NCBI GenBank assembly: GCA_963726335.1
Contig: CAVSCD010000004.1
Span: forward strand, 558,001-622,000
Direction: 5' to 3'
From: CAVSCD01 sp963726335
GTDB lineage: Bacteria > Acidobacteriota > Aminicenantia > Aminicenantales > UBA8522
Length of the DNA: 64,000 nucleotides
Below, piece after piece: positions 56,512-64,000 of the stretch. The position numbers were made by a program, and so were the translations under genes. The first letter of the stretch is position 1, and each line of letters starts with the position of its first letter. Under the pieces are notes generated by a model. It had not been told where the DNA came from. It saw only the letters and a list, made by a program, of their open reading frames with translations, and did no database searches.

Positions 56512-57894
56512 ATGTTCAAGCCCGAAACCTACAGCCAGCGCAGGCTGAAGCTCAAGCGGCAGGTCGGCTCGGGTCTCCTGGTCTTTCCGGGGAACGACGA
56601 GGCCCCGATAAATTATTCCGCCAATCACTATCCTTTCCGCCAGGACAGCTCCTTCCTCTATTTCTTCGGGCTGAACTCTCCCGGCCTGACGGGCGTCATC
56701 GACGTCGAGTCCGATGCCGACATGATCTTCGGCGACGACGTCACCCTGGAAGACGTGATCTGGGTGGGCGACGTCCCCAAGCTCAAGGACCGCGCCCTCG
56801 ACGCCGGCATCGGCAAGACCGCGCCGCTCGCCAAGCTCGCGGACCTGTTCGCGAGCGCCGCGAAGAAGAAGAGGCGGGTCCACTATCTGCCGCCCTACCG
56901 TTCGGACTCGGCGGAGAAGCTCTCGGCGTGGCTGGGGTTTCCCGCCGGCGCGGTCAAGAAAGGCGCCTCGGAGGAGCTCATCCGGGCCGTCGTCGCCCAG
57001 CGTTCGATCAAGAGCGACGAGGAGGTCGCGGAGATCGAAAAGGCGCTGGACGTCACCCGCGAGATGTTCCTCGCCGCCATGAAGGCGGCCAAGCCGGGAG
57101 TCGTTGAGCGGGAGATCATCGGCCGGGTCGAGGGGATCGCCCTGGCCGCCGGTTGCCCGACGGCTTTCCCGACGATCCTGACCTTGAACGGCCACGTTTT
57201 CCACAACGTCGATCACGGCAACACGCTGGAGAAAGGCCGGCTCCTCGTCATGGATGCGGGCGTCTCGAGTCCCCTGGGCTATGCTTCGGACATCACGAGG
57301 ACGATCCCGGCGGGCGGCAAGCTGACGCCTAAGCAGAAGGGCATCTACGAGATCGTCCTGGCCGCGCAGGCCCACGCCCTGGGCATGATCCGGCCGGGAG
57401 TGAAACACAAAGACATACACCTCGCGGCGGCCTGGGTGATGGCCCAGGGCCTGAAGGACATCGGCCTGATGAAGGGCGACATCGACGACGCCGTCGACGC
57501 CGGGGCCCAGGCGCTGTTCTTCCCCCACGGGCTGGGTCACATGCTCGGCCTGGACGTCCACGATATGGAAGGCTTGGGCGAGGATTTCGTGGGCTACGAT
57601 AAGACCGTCGAGCGCAGCGACCAATTCGGCCTGGCCTACCTCCGGCTGGCGCGGCGTCTCGAGCCGGGGTTCGTCCTGACCTGCGAGCCCGGCATCTATT
57701 TCATCCCGGCGCTCATCGACCAATGGCGGAAAGAGGCGAGGTTCGCCGATTTCATCGACTATGATCAAGTCGAGTCCTACCGGGATTTCACGGGCGTCCG
57801 GATCGAGGACGACGTCTTGGTCACGGCCAAGGGAAGCCGCGTGCTCGGCAAGCCCATCCCCAAGGCGGTCAAGGATATCGAAAGGACCAAGTGA
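56512..57894 (+). CDS. pepP: Xaa-Pro aminopeptidase (M24B)
   Basis: This 460-residue dinuclear metallopeptidase removes an N-terminal residue before proline. The ATG at 56512 has AGGTGG five bases upstream. The N-terminal domain (1-165) contains SSFLYFFGLNSPGLTGV. The pita-bread catalytic domain carries the ligands in order: Asp in LLVMDAGVSS, Asp in ASDITRTIP, His in FFPHGLGHMLGLDVHD, Glu in LTCEPGIYF and Glu in GVRIEDDVLVT. The downstream position relative to hypD suggests it frees prolyl or hydroxyprolyl peptides; that link is inference. It has no signal peptide, so it is cytoplasmic. Confidence 0.93.
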   Translation: MFKPETYSQRRLKLKRQVGSGLLVFPGNDEAPINYSANHYPFRQDSSFLYFFGLNSPGLTGVIDVESDADMIFGDDVTLEDVIWVGDVPKLKDRALDAGIGKTAPLAKLADLFASAAKKKRRVHYLPPYRSDSAEKLSAWLGFPAGAVKKGASEELIRAVVAQRSIKSDEEVAEIEKALDVTREMFLAAMKAAKPGVVEREIIGRVEGIALAAGCPTAFPTILTLNGHVFHNVDHGNTLEKGRLLVMDAGVSSPLGYASDITRTIPAGGKLTPKQKGIYEIVLAAQAHALGMIRPGVKHKDIHLAAAWVMAQGLKDIGLMKGDIDDAVDAGAQALFFPHGLGHMLGLDVHDMEGLGEDFVGYDKTVERSDQFGLAYLRLARRLEPGFVLTCEPGIYFIPALIDQWRKEARFADFIDYDQVESYRDFTGVRIEDDVLVTAKGSRVLGKPIPKAVKDIERTK

Positions 57895-57898
57895 CCCC

Positions 57899-58381
57899 AT
57901 GAACGGCTGGTTCGTCATCAACACCAAGCCCAAGAAGGAGCTGCACGTCGCCAAGCTCTTCGCCGAAGGCGGGTTCACCTGCTACATCCCCGTCTACCGG
58001 CTGGACAAGCGCGTCATGCCCTTTTTTCCGGGCTACGGCTTCCTGCGGTTCAATTTCCCGGAGGAGTTCCAGACCGTCCGGTACACCCGCGGCGTGAAGC
58101 GCCTCGTCGGCGACACCAACGGTCCGATCCCCATTCCCGACGAGGCTGTCGACCGGATCAAGGCCCGCGAGATCGACGGGCTGATTGAGTTCGAGAAACA
58201 CGGCGAGACGCCGCTTGTCGGCGATGAGATCGAGGTCGTCGAAGGCCCGCTCAAAGGGCTGAGGGGCATCTTCAAGAAGGAGCTCGGGGACACGGAACGG
58301 GTCATGATCCTCCTGAGCTATGTATCATACCAGGGACAGCTCTTGATCGAAAAAGACAAGCTTAAAAAGATCCAGCCATAA
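57899..58381 (+). CDS. NusG-family specialised transcription antiterminator (UpxY/RfaH/LoaP-like)
   Basis: This 160-residue protein has the NGN domain at the N-terminus (WFVINTKPKKELHVAKLFAEGGFTCYIPV, then FFPGYGFLRFNF and VRYTRGVKRLVGD) and a KOW domain at the C-terminus (PLVGDEIEVVEGPLKGLRGIFKKE). The usual NusG has a longer acidic insertion and sits with secE and rplK; this one sits before a sugar aminotransferase gene. That is the setting of the paralogues that carry RNA polymerase through polysaccharide operons. It overlaps neither neighbour: 4 bases from pepP and 14 bases from the next gene. Confidence 0.85.
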   Translation: MNGWFVINTKPKKELHVAKLFAEGGFTCYIPVYRLDKRVMPFFPGYGFLRFNFPEEFQTVRYTRGVKRLVGDTNGPIPIPDEAVDRIKAREIDGLIEFEKHGETPLVGDEIEVVEGPLKGLRGIFKKELGDTERVMILLSYVSYQGQLLIEKDKLKKIQP

Positions 58382-58395
58382 GAAGGGTACAGCCC

Positions 58396-59565
58396 ATGAA
58401 CATCCCCATCCTCGACCTCAAAGCCCAGTATGAGACCATCCGGGAAGAGGTCGACGCCAAGGTTCTGGGCGTGATGGCGTCCCAGAACTTCGTCCTGGGC
58501 GCAGAGGTCAAATCGCTCGAGGAGGAGATCGCGGCCTACAGCGGCGTGAAATTCGCGGTCGGGGTCTCCTCGGGCTCCGACGCCCTCATCATCTCGCTCA
58601 TGGCCCTGGGCATCGGCTCGGGCTGTTCCGTCATCACCACGCCGTTCACCTTCTTCGCCACTGCGGGGGCGATCTCCCGGCTCGCGGCCAGGCCCGTCTT
58701 TTGCGACATCGACGAGCGGACCTTCAACATCGACTCGGAGAGCGTCGAGGCCGCGCTCCAGAAGGAAAGGCGAGCCGGACGCCTGGCCCGGGTCAAGGCC
58801 ATCCTCCCGGTCCACCTTTATGGGCAATGCGCGGACATGACCCCTCTCGTCCGCCTCGCCAAAAGATACGGCCTCTGGCTGGTCGAAGACGCCGCCCAGG
58901 CTATCGGGTCGGAATACCGGACGCCCAAAGGCATCCTGAAGGCCGGCGCCATGGGGACGATGGGAACGCTCTCGTTCTATCCCTCGAAAAACCTCGGCGG
59001 ATACGGGGACGGGGGGATGGTCCTGACGGACAGCAAAAGGCTGGCCGACAAGCTCCGGGTTCTCCGCACCCACGGCGGTGTCGGGAAATATCATTACAAG
59101 ATCCTGGGCGGGAATTTCCGCCTCGACGCCCTCCAGGCGGCGATCCTCCGGGTGAAGTTACCTCACCTCGACGATTGGCAAAGAAAGCGGCGGGAGCGGG
59201 CTGCCGGCTACGACCTGAAGTTCGGGGAAACGGGCCTGGAGAAAGCGGGACTGATCACGACGCCCGCGGCCGTTTATAAAGACGGCGGTCCGGAGGGCTA
59301 CCACACTTATCATCAATACGTCATCCGCGCCAGGAACCGGAATCGCCTTCAGGCCTTCTTAAAAGAGAAAGGCGTCGGGACCTCCGTTTTCTACCCTCTC
59401 TCCCTCCACGAGCAGGAGTGCTTCTCCTACCTCGGATATCGGCGGGGTGATTTCCCGGTCTCGGAGAGGGCCGCGAGGGAGGTCCTCGCTCTGCCCATGT
59501 TCCCGGAGCTCACCGAGGAGCAACAGGATTACGTCGTCGCCTCGATCAGGGAGTTTTACGCCTGA
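58396..59565 (+). CDS. DegT/DnrJ/EryC1/StrS family sugar aminotransferase
   Basis: This 389-residue PLP enzyme makes amino sugars on nucleotide-linked keto sugars for polysaccharide or lipopolysaccharide. Motifs are N-terminal ILDLKAQYETIREEV, GVSSGSDALIISLMALGIGSG, the Asp in LVEDAAQAIGSEY that contacts the PLP ring nitrogen, the PLP lysine in SFYPSKNLGGYGDGGMV, and GGNFRLDALQAAIL. The end overlaps the convergent regulator gene by 10 bases. The rest of a polysaccharide cluster is absent, so this is either an isolated gene or the remnant of one. Confidence 0.92.
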   Translation: MNIPILDLKAQYETIREEVDAKVLGVMASQNFVLGAEVKSLEEEIAAYSGVKFAVGVSSGSDALIISLMALGIGSGCSVITTPFTFFATAGAISRLAARPVFCDIDERTFNIDSESVEAALQKERRAGRLARVKAILPVHLYGQCADMTPLVRLAKRYGLWLVEDAAQAIGSEYRTPKGILKAGAMGTMGTLSFYPSKNLGGYGDGGMVLTDSKRLADKLRVLRTHGGVGKYHYKILGGNFRLDALQAAILRVKLPHLDDWQRKRRERAAGYDLKFGETGLEKAGLITTPAAVYKDGGPEGYHTYHQYVIRARNRNRLQAFLKEKGVGTSVFYPLSLHEQECFSYLGYRRGDFPVSERAAREVLALPMFPELTEEQQDYVVASIREFYA

Positions 59566-60961
59566 TTTCCGGGGACGGCCAAGCGACCTGAGGGGGAAAC
59601 TATCTCAAAGATGCCGTTTCGTGCCTGACCGGAGTGGGGTCGGGCGTCCATGGTGCGGCCGTTAAAATAGAGGAAACCCTTCAGCAGATCCCGGCTGTAA
59701 CGGTCATCGAGGGCGCTCGTGACATGCCGGGCCTCGAGAGCTTCCCGGTGCATCAGCATGAACGTGTGGCTGATGATGATATCCATGGCCGCCAGCTTGG
59801 AAATCCAGCATATAAAATAGGCCCGACTGCAGCATCTCCGTCTGCAATCTTTCGCCGCTCACGACGCTGAGGCGGCCGACCGCTTCGACTGGCCCCATGG
59901 TCAGGTCGACATCGGTCCTGGGAAACAAGACGTAGTAGATCTCCGAGCCGGGCTTGAGGTCCCGGCAGATGAATTCCTCTTTCCGCTGCGGCGAGCCCCC
60001 CTCGATGCGGCCCGGCGAGAACACCAGCAGGCAGCCTGTCCGGTATTCGTTGTTGAGTCCCGCCAGGATGATCTCTTGACGGCCGTCATTGTCGAGATCG
60101 GCGATCGCGTAATCATTGAGCTGGCCGGAATGCCAGTACTCGCCGAGAGGCTTCCCGCCGGCGTCGAGAAGCACGAGCTGGGTCGGCCAGTCCGGCCGCT
60201 GGAAGGCGATGACCATGATCTCCCGGTTCCCATCGCCGTCGAAATCCAGGGTCTCGATCCCGTGGATCATGTATTCATTGCTGTAGACCCGGGAACCGAA
60301 CTTCATCTGCCGCCCGGTCTGGAACCGCCACAGCTCCCGGCCGCGCCGGTCGAAGCAGAGGAGAAGGCCGGCGCCCAGCTCATCCTGGGTCCGGATGCAG
60401 AAAAGGACCTCGGGCCGGCCGTCGTTGTCGAGGTCGCGGATGATCAGGTGGGGGAGGATGCGGGCGCGGATTCCCGGGCTGGGTCTCTTGACTTGAAAGC
60501 CGGCGCGGTACGCCGCATTGTCCTCGAGGCTTTCGAGCTTGGTGTCGTATCGCCAGAGCTCGTGCCCCTTGCCGTCGAGGATGACGAGCTCGGAGCGCTC
60601 GATCCGGAAGTCGACGGGAAGTTGAAGGGATTTCGGTCTCAGGATAAGCGGCCCATATAAAGACCAGCACCAAGCCGGCGGCGGCCAGGCCGAGGCCCCA
60701 CCCCAGCCCGGGCCGCCGACGGGCTTTCCGGACGGCCGGATGTCGCTCGGCCGCGCCGTTCGCCGCCCGTTTCTTCACCCAGGCTTCAACCTCTTCCTTA
60801 TAAGCAAAAACCCGGGATTTCGACACCTCGCTGATCCGATGAACCGGCAGACCCGCGGTCTGCTCCCAGCGGCGGCAGGTCTTGACGTCGCACTTCAGGA
60901 ATTCAGAGATCTCCTTCCATGAAGATAGAAGATCATCGTTTTTCTGGTCCTGGCGACTCAA
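59556..60961 (-). CDS. Membrane-anchored HTH regulator with FG-GAP propeller (two frameshifts)
   Basis: The N-terminus (about 15-70) is a MerR-like HTH: LLSSWKEISEFLKCDVKTCRRWEQTAGLPVHRI, ending in a Lys/Glu-rich helix (VFAYKEEVEAWVKKRA). One transmembrane helix follows (about 83-102, GWGLGLAAAGLVLVFIWA). A C-terminal region carries FG-GAP/VCBS-like units (IIRDLDNDGRPEVLF, IETLDFDGDGNREIMVIAF, AIADLDNDGRQEIIL), three Asp-rich loops. The layout is that of a ToxR-like one-component regulator. The frame shifts near 60655, just after the membrane helix, and near 59795; the expected order continues in other frames. Both are probably sequence errors. It overlaps the convergent aminotransferase end. 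Confidence 0.75.
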
Positions 60962-61134
60962 AGTCCCGCTCCCGGGGACGAATTTTATAAATTATCCGCG
61001 ATACTTTGTCAATCTCGGGATCGTTTGACCGCGGGGCCATGCGGCAAGAAGGGGCTTTACCGGGCATCAAGGGACATTAAGGGGAAAATTGTCGGCTTCG
61101 GCACCCGAAGCCCCGTACTGGCGGTTGGCGTGGC

Positions 61135-61353
61135 TCAGTGACAGGTGCCGCAGGAATGGGTCGAGCACGTCCCGCAGGAGCTCGAGGCGTTCTTGATGCG
61201 GCTTCCCCCGCCGCCGATGCCGAAGGCGGAAACCAGCTTCTGCACCTCGGTCGTGCCGCATTCCGGGCAGCAGACACCCTTCTCGCCGCCCATCCGGACG
61301 AGGGACTCGAAACGACGTCCGCATTTGCCGCAAACAAATTCGTATATAGGCAT
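61135..61353 (-). CDS. FmdB family zinc-ribbon protein
   Basis: This 72-residue protein begins MPIYEFVCGKCGRRFE and continues CCPECGTTEVQKLVSAFG, the standard FmdB pattern with two CxxC pairs for one zinc. The C-terminal tail is Gly- and Cys-rich (SSSCGTCSTHSCGTCH), an extension with three further CxxC-like clusters. The role of the family is unclear; regulatory or chaperone functions have been suggested. No functional link to the neighbours is visible. Confidence 0.9.
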   Translation of the reverse strand: MPIYEFVCGKCGRRFESLVRMGGEKGVCCPECGTTEVQKLVSAFGIGGGGSRIKNASSSCGTCSTHSCGTCH

Positions 61354-61387
61354 AGGCTATTATTTTAATAGAATCGATCGATTAAGT

Positions 61388-61774
61388 CTACTTTAGAAGG
61401 GCGATGGCTTCGATCTCCACCCGGACGTCCCGAGGCAGCCTCGCCACCTGGACCGTGGCCCGAGCCGGGAAGGGCGCCTTGAAGCCCTCGCCGTACACCT
61501 GGTTCATCCGGCTGAACTCGTCCATGCTCTGGAGGAAGACGGTCGTTTTGACGACCTTGTCCATCGAACTCCCGGCCGCCTCGAGCACGGCGGCGACGTT
61601 TTTCAGGACCTGCCGCGTCTGGTCCTCGATCGACCCCGTATTCAGCTCACCTGTCGCCGGATCGATCGGGATCTGCCCCGATACGTAGACCATCCCTCCG
61701 CCGATGATGGCTTGGGAATAGGGTCCGATGGCCTTGGGGGCCCTGTCCGTTTTCACTTCTTGCTTGGTTTCCAT
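61388..61774 (-). CDS. ridA: RidA family reactive-intermediate deaminase
   Basis: This 128-residue enzyme hydrolyses enamine or imine intermediates of amino acid metabolism. The ATG at 61774 is chosen because AGGAGG lies four bases before it and the product has the exact family length. An upstream ATG (61855) would add an Arg-rich, signal-like lead (MRRREALAGLAGLALLG) and is the alternative. Motifs are AIGPYSQAIIGGGMVYVSGQIP, RQVLKNVAAVLEAAG, and the catalytic Arg and acidic end in FPARATVQVARLPRDVRVEIEAIA. Confidence 0.9.
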   Translation of the reverse strand: METKQEVKTDRAPKAIGPYSQAIIGGGMVYVSGQIPIDPATGELNTGSIEDQTRQVLKNVAAVLEAAGSSMDKVVKTTVFLQSMDEFSRMNQVYGEGFKAPFPARATVQVARLPRDVRVEIEAIALLK

Positions 61775-61877
61775 TTCGCCTCCTGTCCAGGGGAACGCCG
61801 CCCGGCCGAGTAACGCCAATCCGGCCAGTCCCGCAAGCGCCTCTCTCCGCCTCATTCCCGGATCTCCTTTTCCGGAC

Positions 61878-64000
61878 TCAACTCAGGACGACGATCCGCA
61901 CCGGAACGCTCTCGGTCCTTTTCCCGTTCCGGACCGCCGCCGCCACTATTGTAAACGAGCCGGGCCGGAGATTCCAGAACATGGAATATGGATAGGCGGT
62001 CTCCCCGGCTTTCCGGCCGTTGATCCACCACTCGATGCTGTCCGGGTTCACGCCTCCGGGGACGGCGGCTTTGAGCAGGATGCGCTGGTGTTCCTGTCGA
62101 AGGACGGGGTCGAGCCGGAAGATGTCGCCGTCAACCGGAAAGGAGACCTCCAGAGGGGCCCTGCGGGCGCCGACACCCAGCATTGGGGCCGTCGCTTCCG
62201 GATTCCGGCGACGGTGAAGGCCGCATGACTCGGACGGTTCGGTCCCCCGGATAAAAACCTCCTCGACGGCCCCCGGGCAGCCCTCCCCGGGAAGCGCGCC
62301 GGACTGCGGACAGACGGAAATCCTGGAGATCCCGGCCGGCGATGCGAAACCCGCCCATTCTCCTCCGCGGTTGAGGAGAAGCATAACGTCCCGGAAGAGT
62401 GGGCCGCAGCCGGTGATCCCCGAGACGCCGTGCATTGGATGGCCGCCGAAATCCCCGACCCAGATCCCGACCGTCCAATCCGGCGTGAACCCCACGGTCC
62501 AGTTATCCCTGAAGTCTTTTGAGGTCCCCGTCTTGGCGGCGACGGGGAAGGGAAGGCTGAGGGCGGTATTGTAGCCGAAGGAAGGGACCCGCGCGTCCCG
62601 GTCCGCCAGGATGTCCGTGATCACATAGGCGACCTGGGGCGAGAAAACCGGCGACTCGGGCGGCGCTTCCGGACGGCCGATCCCGCCCGTCGACCTCCGC
62701 CATTCGAGCACCGGCTGAACAGGCCGGTACCGGCCGGACCGGGCCAGCGCCGCATAGGCGCCCGCCAGCTCGAGAAGCTTGACCTCTCCGTTCCCGAGCG
62801 TCAGACCGACGCCGTAATATCCCGGGCTCCGGCTCAATGTCGATAACCCGAGCGAATTCAACCGGCGGAGAAGCAGATCCGGGCCGACCGCATCCAGCAG
62901 GGCGACGGCCGGCACGTTATACGAACAGGCGAGGGCCGACCTCAGGCTCATCGGTCCGTGGTACTTACGGTCGTAGTTTTGCGGCATGTAGGCGCCGCCG
63001 CCGGCGGCGGAACGGAACGGGGCATCCTCGACGATCGATCCGGCCGTGAGGCCCTTTTCGAGCGCGAGCGCGTAAGTGAAGGGTTTGAGCGCCGAGCCCG
63101 GCTGCCGGAGCGCCAAGGCGCCGTTGACCTGTCCGGCGTTGGCCTCGTCGAAATAATCCCGGGAGCCGACAAGGGCCCGGATCTCGCCGGTCCGGTTGTC
63201 GAGAACGACCAGGGCGCCGTTCGTGATGCCTCGGTCCCGGACGGCGTCCAGATACCGCTTGAGCATCACCTCGAGCTTCTCCTGGAGGCCGCTGTCGAGC
63301 GTCGTCACGACGGCGGCGAGCCCGGGACGCTCCACTTCCGGAAGCGAGGTTGAGCAGGTAATCGCAAAAGTGGGGCGCCTTGAACTTCTCCTCCCGCGAT
63401 ACAACATGCCAGGGCTCGGCCAGCGCGCGTCGCGCCTCATCACCTGTCACGAACCCGAGCCCGGCCATGCTCCGGATGATCTGCCGCTGCTTTTTCCGGA
63501 GCGGCGCCGTTGAGCGGTAAGGATTGAGGACCGAAGGCGAGCGGGGGACGGCCGCCAGGAGCGCCGCCTCCGCCAGGCTGAGCTGGGCGGCCGGCTTGTC
63601 GAAATACAGGCGGGCGGCGGCTTCGATCCCGAAGGCCTGGTTGCCGTAGGAGACGCGATTAAAGTACTGGGCCAGGATGCCGTTTTTCGACAGCGTTCGC
63701 TCCAGCCGCAACGCCAGCCATGTCTGGACGAGCTTCGTCCCGATCGTCCGGCGGCCGGGGTAGACATTACGGACGACCTGCTGAGAGATGGTCGAGGCGC
63801 CGGAGACGACCCGTCCGTGGCGGAGGTTCTGCCAGGCCGCTCTCAGCGTCGACAGGCCGTCCACTCCCCGGTGAAAATAGAAGAACCGGTCCTCGGCGGC
63901 GATCGTGGCTCTGATGAGGAAAGGGGAAACGTCGTCGAGCGTGACCCACCGGCACCGGCCGCCGGCGTCCGACAGGACTTCGCGGAGAAGAACACCCTCC
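61878..64000 (-). CDS. pbpC: Penicillin-binding protein 1C, 5' partial, one frameshift
   Basis: This bifunctional cell-wall synthase is anchored in the inner membrane. The gene runs into the right edge. The glycosyltransferase domain is visible: ATIAAEDRFFYFHRGVDG (catalytic Glu) and SGASTISQQVVRN. The transpeptidase domain has SALK in RQPGSALKPFTYAL, SYN in LACSYNVPAVAL, and KTG in AAKTGTSKDFRD. The C-terminal domain (about the last 90 residues, ending RTESVPVRIVVLS) is the BiPBP_C module that marks PBP1C. The frame changes near 63345, between the two catalytic domains; all motifs are present on either side, so an error of one base is likely. Confidence 0.9.

Noticed and set aside
57899..58381. 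Housekeeping NusG
   Set aside because: The neighbours are not secE or ribosomal protein genes, and it precedes a sugar aminotransferase; a paralogue role is more likely, although this cannot be excluded.
61775..61855. Exported RidA with a Tat-like signal (start at 61855)
   Set aside because: The internal ATG has a perfect AGGAGG and gives the normal 128-residue enzyme; the upstream start has a weaker site. Kept as an alternative only.

Overview
This 64 kb window is a stretch of GC-rich, densely packed bacterial chromosome with no plasmid, phage or CRISPR hallmarks. The gene set points to an anaerobic, Gram-negative, peptide-using bacterium of the Acidobacteriota/Aminicenantes type. It has TolC, an outer-membrane barrel and a DsbD-like protein, a class A RNase P RNA, many secreted peptidases, a glycyl-radical hydroxyproline dehydratase, SBBP/LVIVD/FG-GAP surface repeat proteins, and a WKEISEFL...RRWE-type HTH regulator. 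The taxonomic placement is inference; no rRNA gene is present to settle it.

Layout. 1-2.4 kb: dnaX (5' cut by the window), ybaB and recR, overlapping. 2.7-6.3 kb: a secreted SH3-like protein, then a minus-strand pair of M16 peptidase-like subunits, one catalytic and one without the zinc motif. 6.3-7.0 kb: a long intergenic region with dispersed repeats and a possible structured RNA. 7-12 kb: an NtrC-type regulator, a conserved membrane protein, an ABC exporter pair and a Cys-rich secreted protein. 12.3-13.3 kb: an aldo/keto reductase. 13.4-24.4 kb: a histidine kinase and sigma-54 response regulator, divergent from a six-gene export operon. That operon encodes TolC, a C-terminally anchored adaptor-like protein, an ABC ATPase and three paralogous permeases, and it is preceded by a well-formed sigma-54 promoter. 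24.5-33.6 kb: rnpB, pcnB (whose 3' end is antisense to rnpB), a DUF1015 protein, a DsbD-like protein, an M28 peptidase, pyrB and an outer-membrane barrel.

34-39.7 kb: a stand-alone operon for the complex I membrane arm, with NuoJ and NuoK fused in one reading frame, then NuoL, NuoM and NuoN. 40 kb: initiator tRNA-Met. 40.3-49.6 kb: three tandem giant genes for beta-propeller repeat proteins. The first is open; the other two are broken by many frameshifts. 49.8-52 kb: a C69 dipeptidase and a lone receiver-domain protein. 52.2-57.9 kb: a hydroxyproline catabolic locus (GntR/FCD regulator, activase HypE, dehydratase HypD, Xaa-Pro aminopeptidase). 57.9-59.6 kb: a NusG-family specialised antiterminator with a DegT sugar aminotransferase. 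59.6-64 kb: a membrane-anchored HTH/FG-GAP regulator, an FmdB zinc ribbon, RidA, and penicillin-binding protein 1C (cut by the window).

Single-base frameshifts break several genes that should be intact: the exporter ATPase, nuoL, hypE, the HTH/FG-GAP regulator and pbpC. Some frameshifts are therefore probably consensus errors of a draft or metagenomic assembly, and the damage in the two repeat-protein genes should be read with that in mind. The most interesting items are the sigma-54-controlled TolC/adaptor/three-permease exporter, the hydroxyproline locus with its palindromic operator, the NuoJK fusion in a detached complex I operon, and two families of dispersed intergenic repeats.
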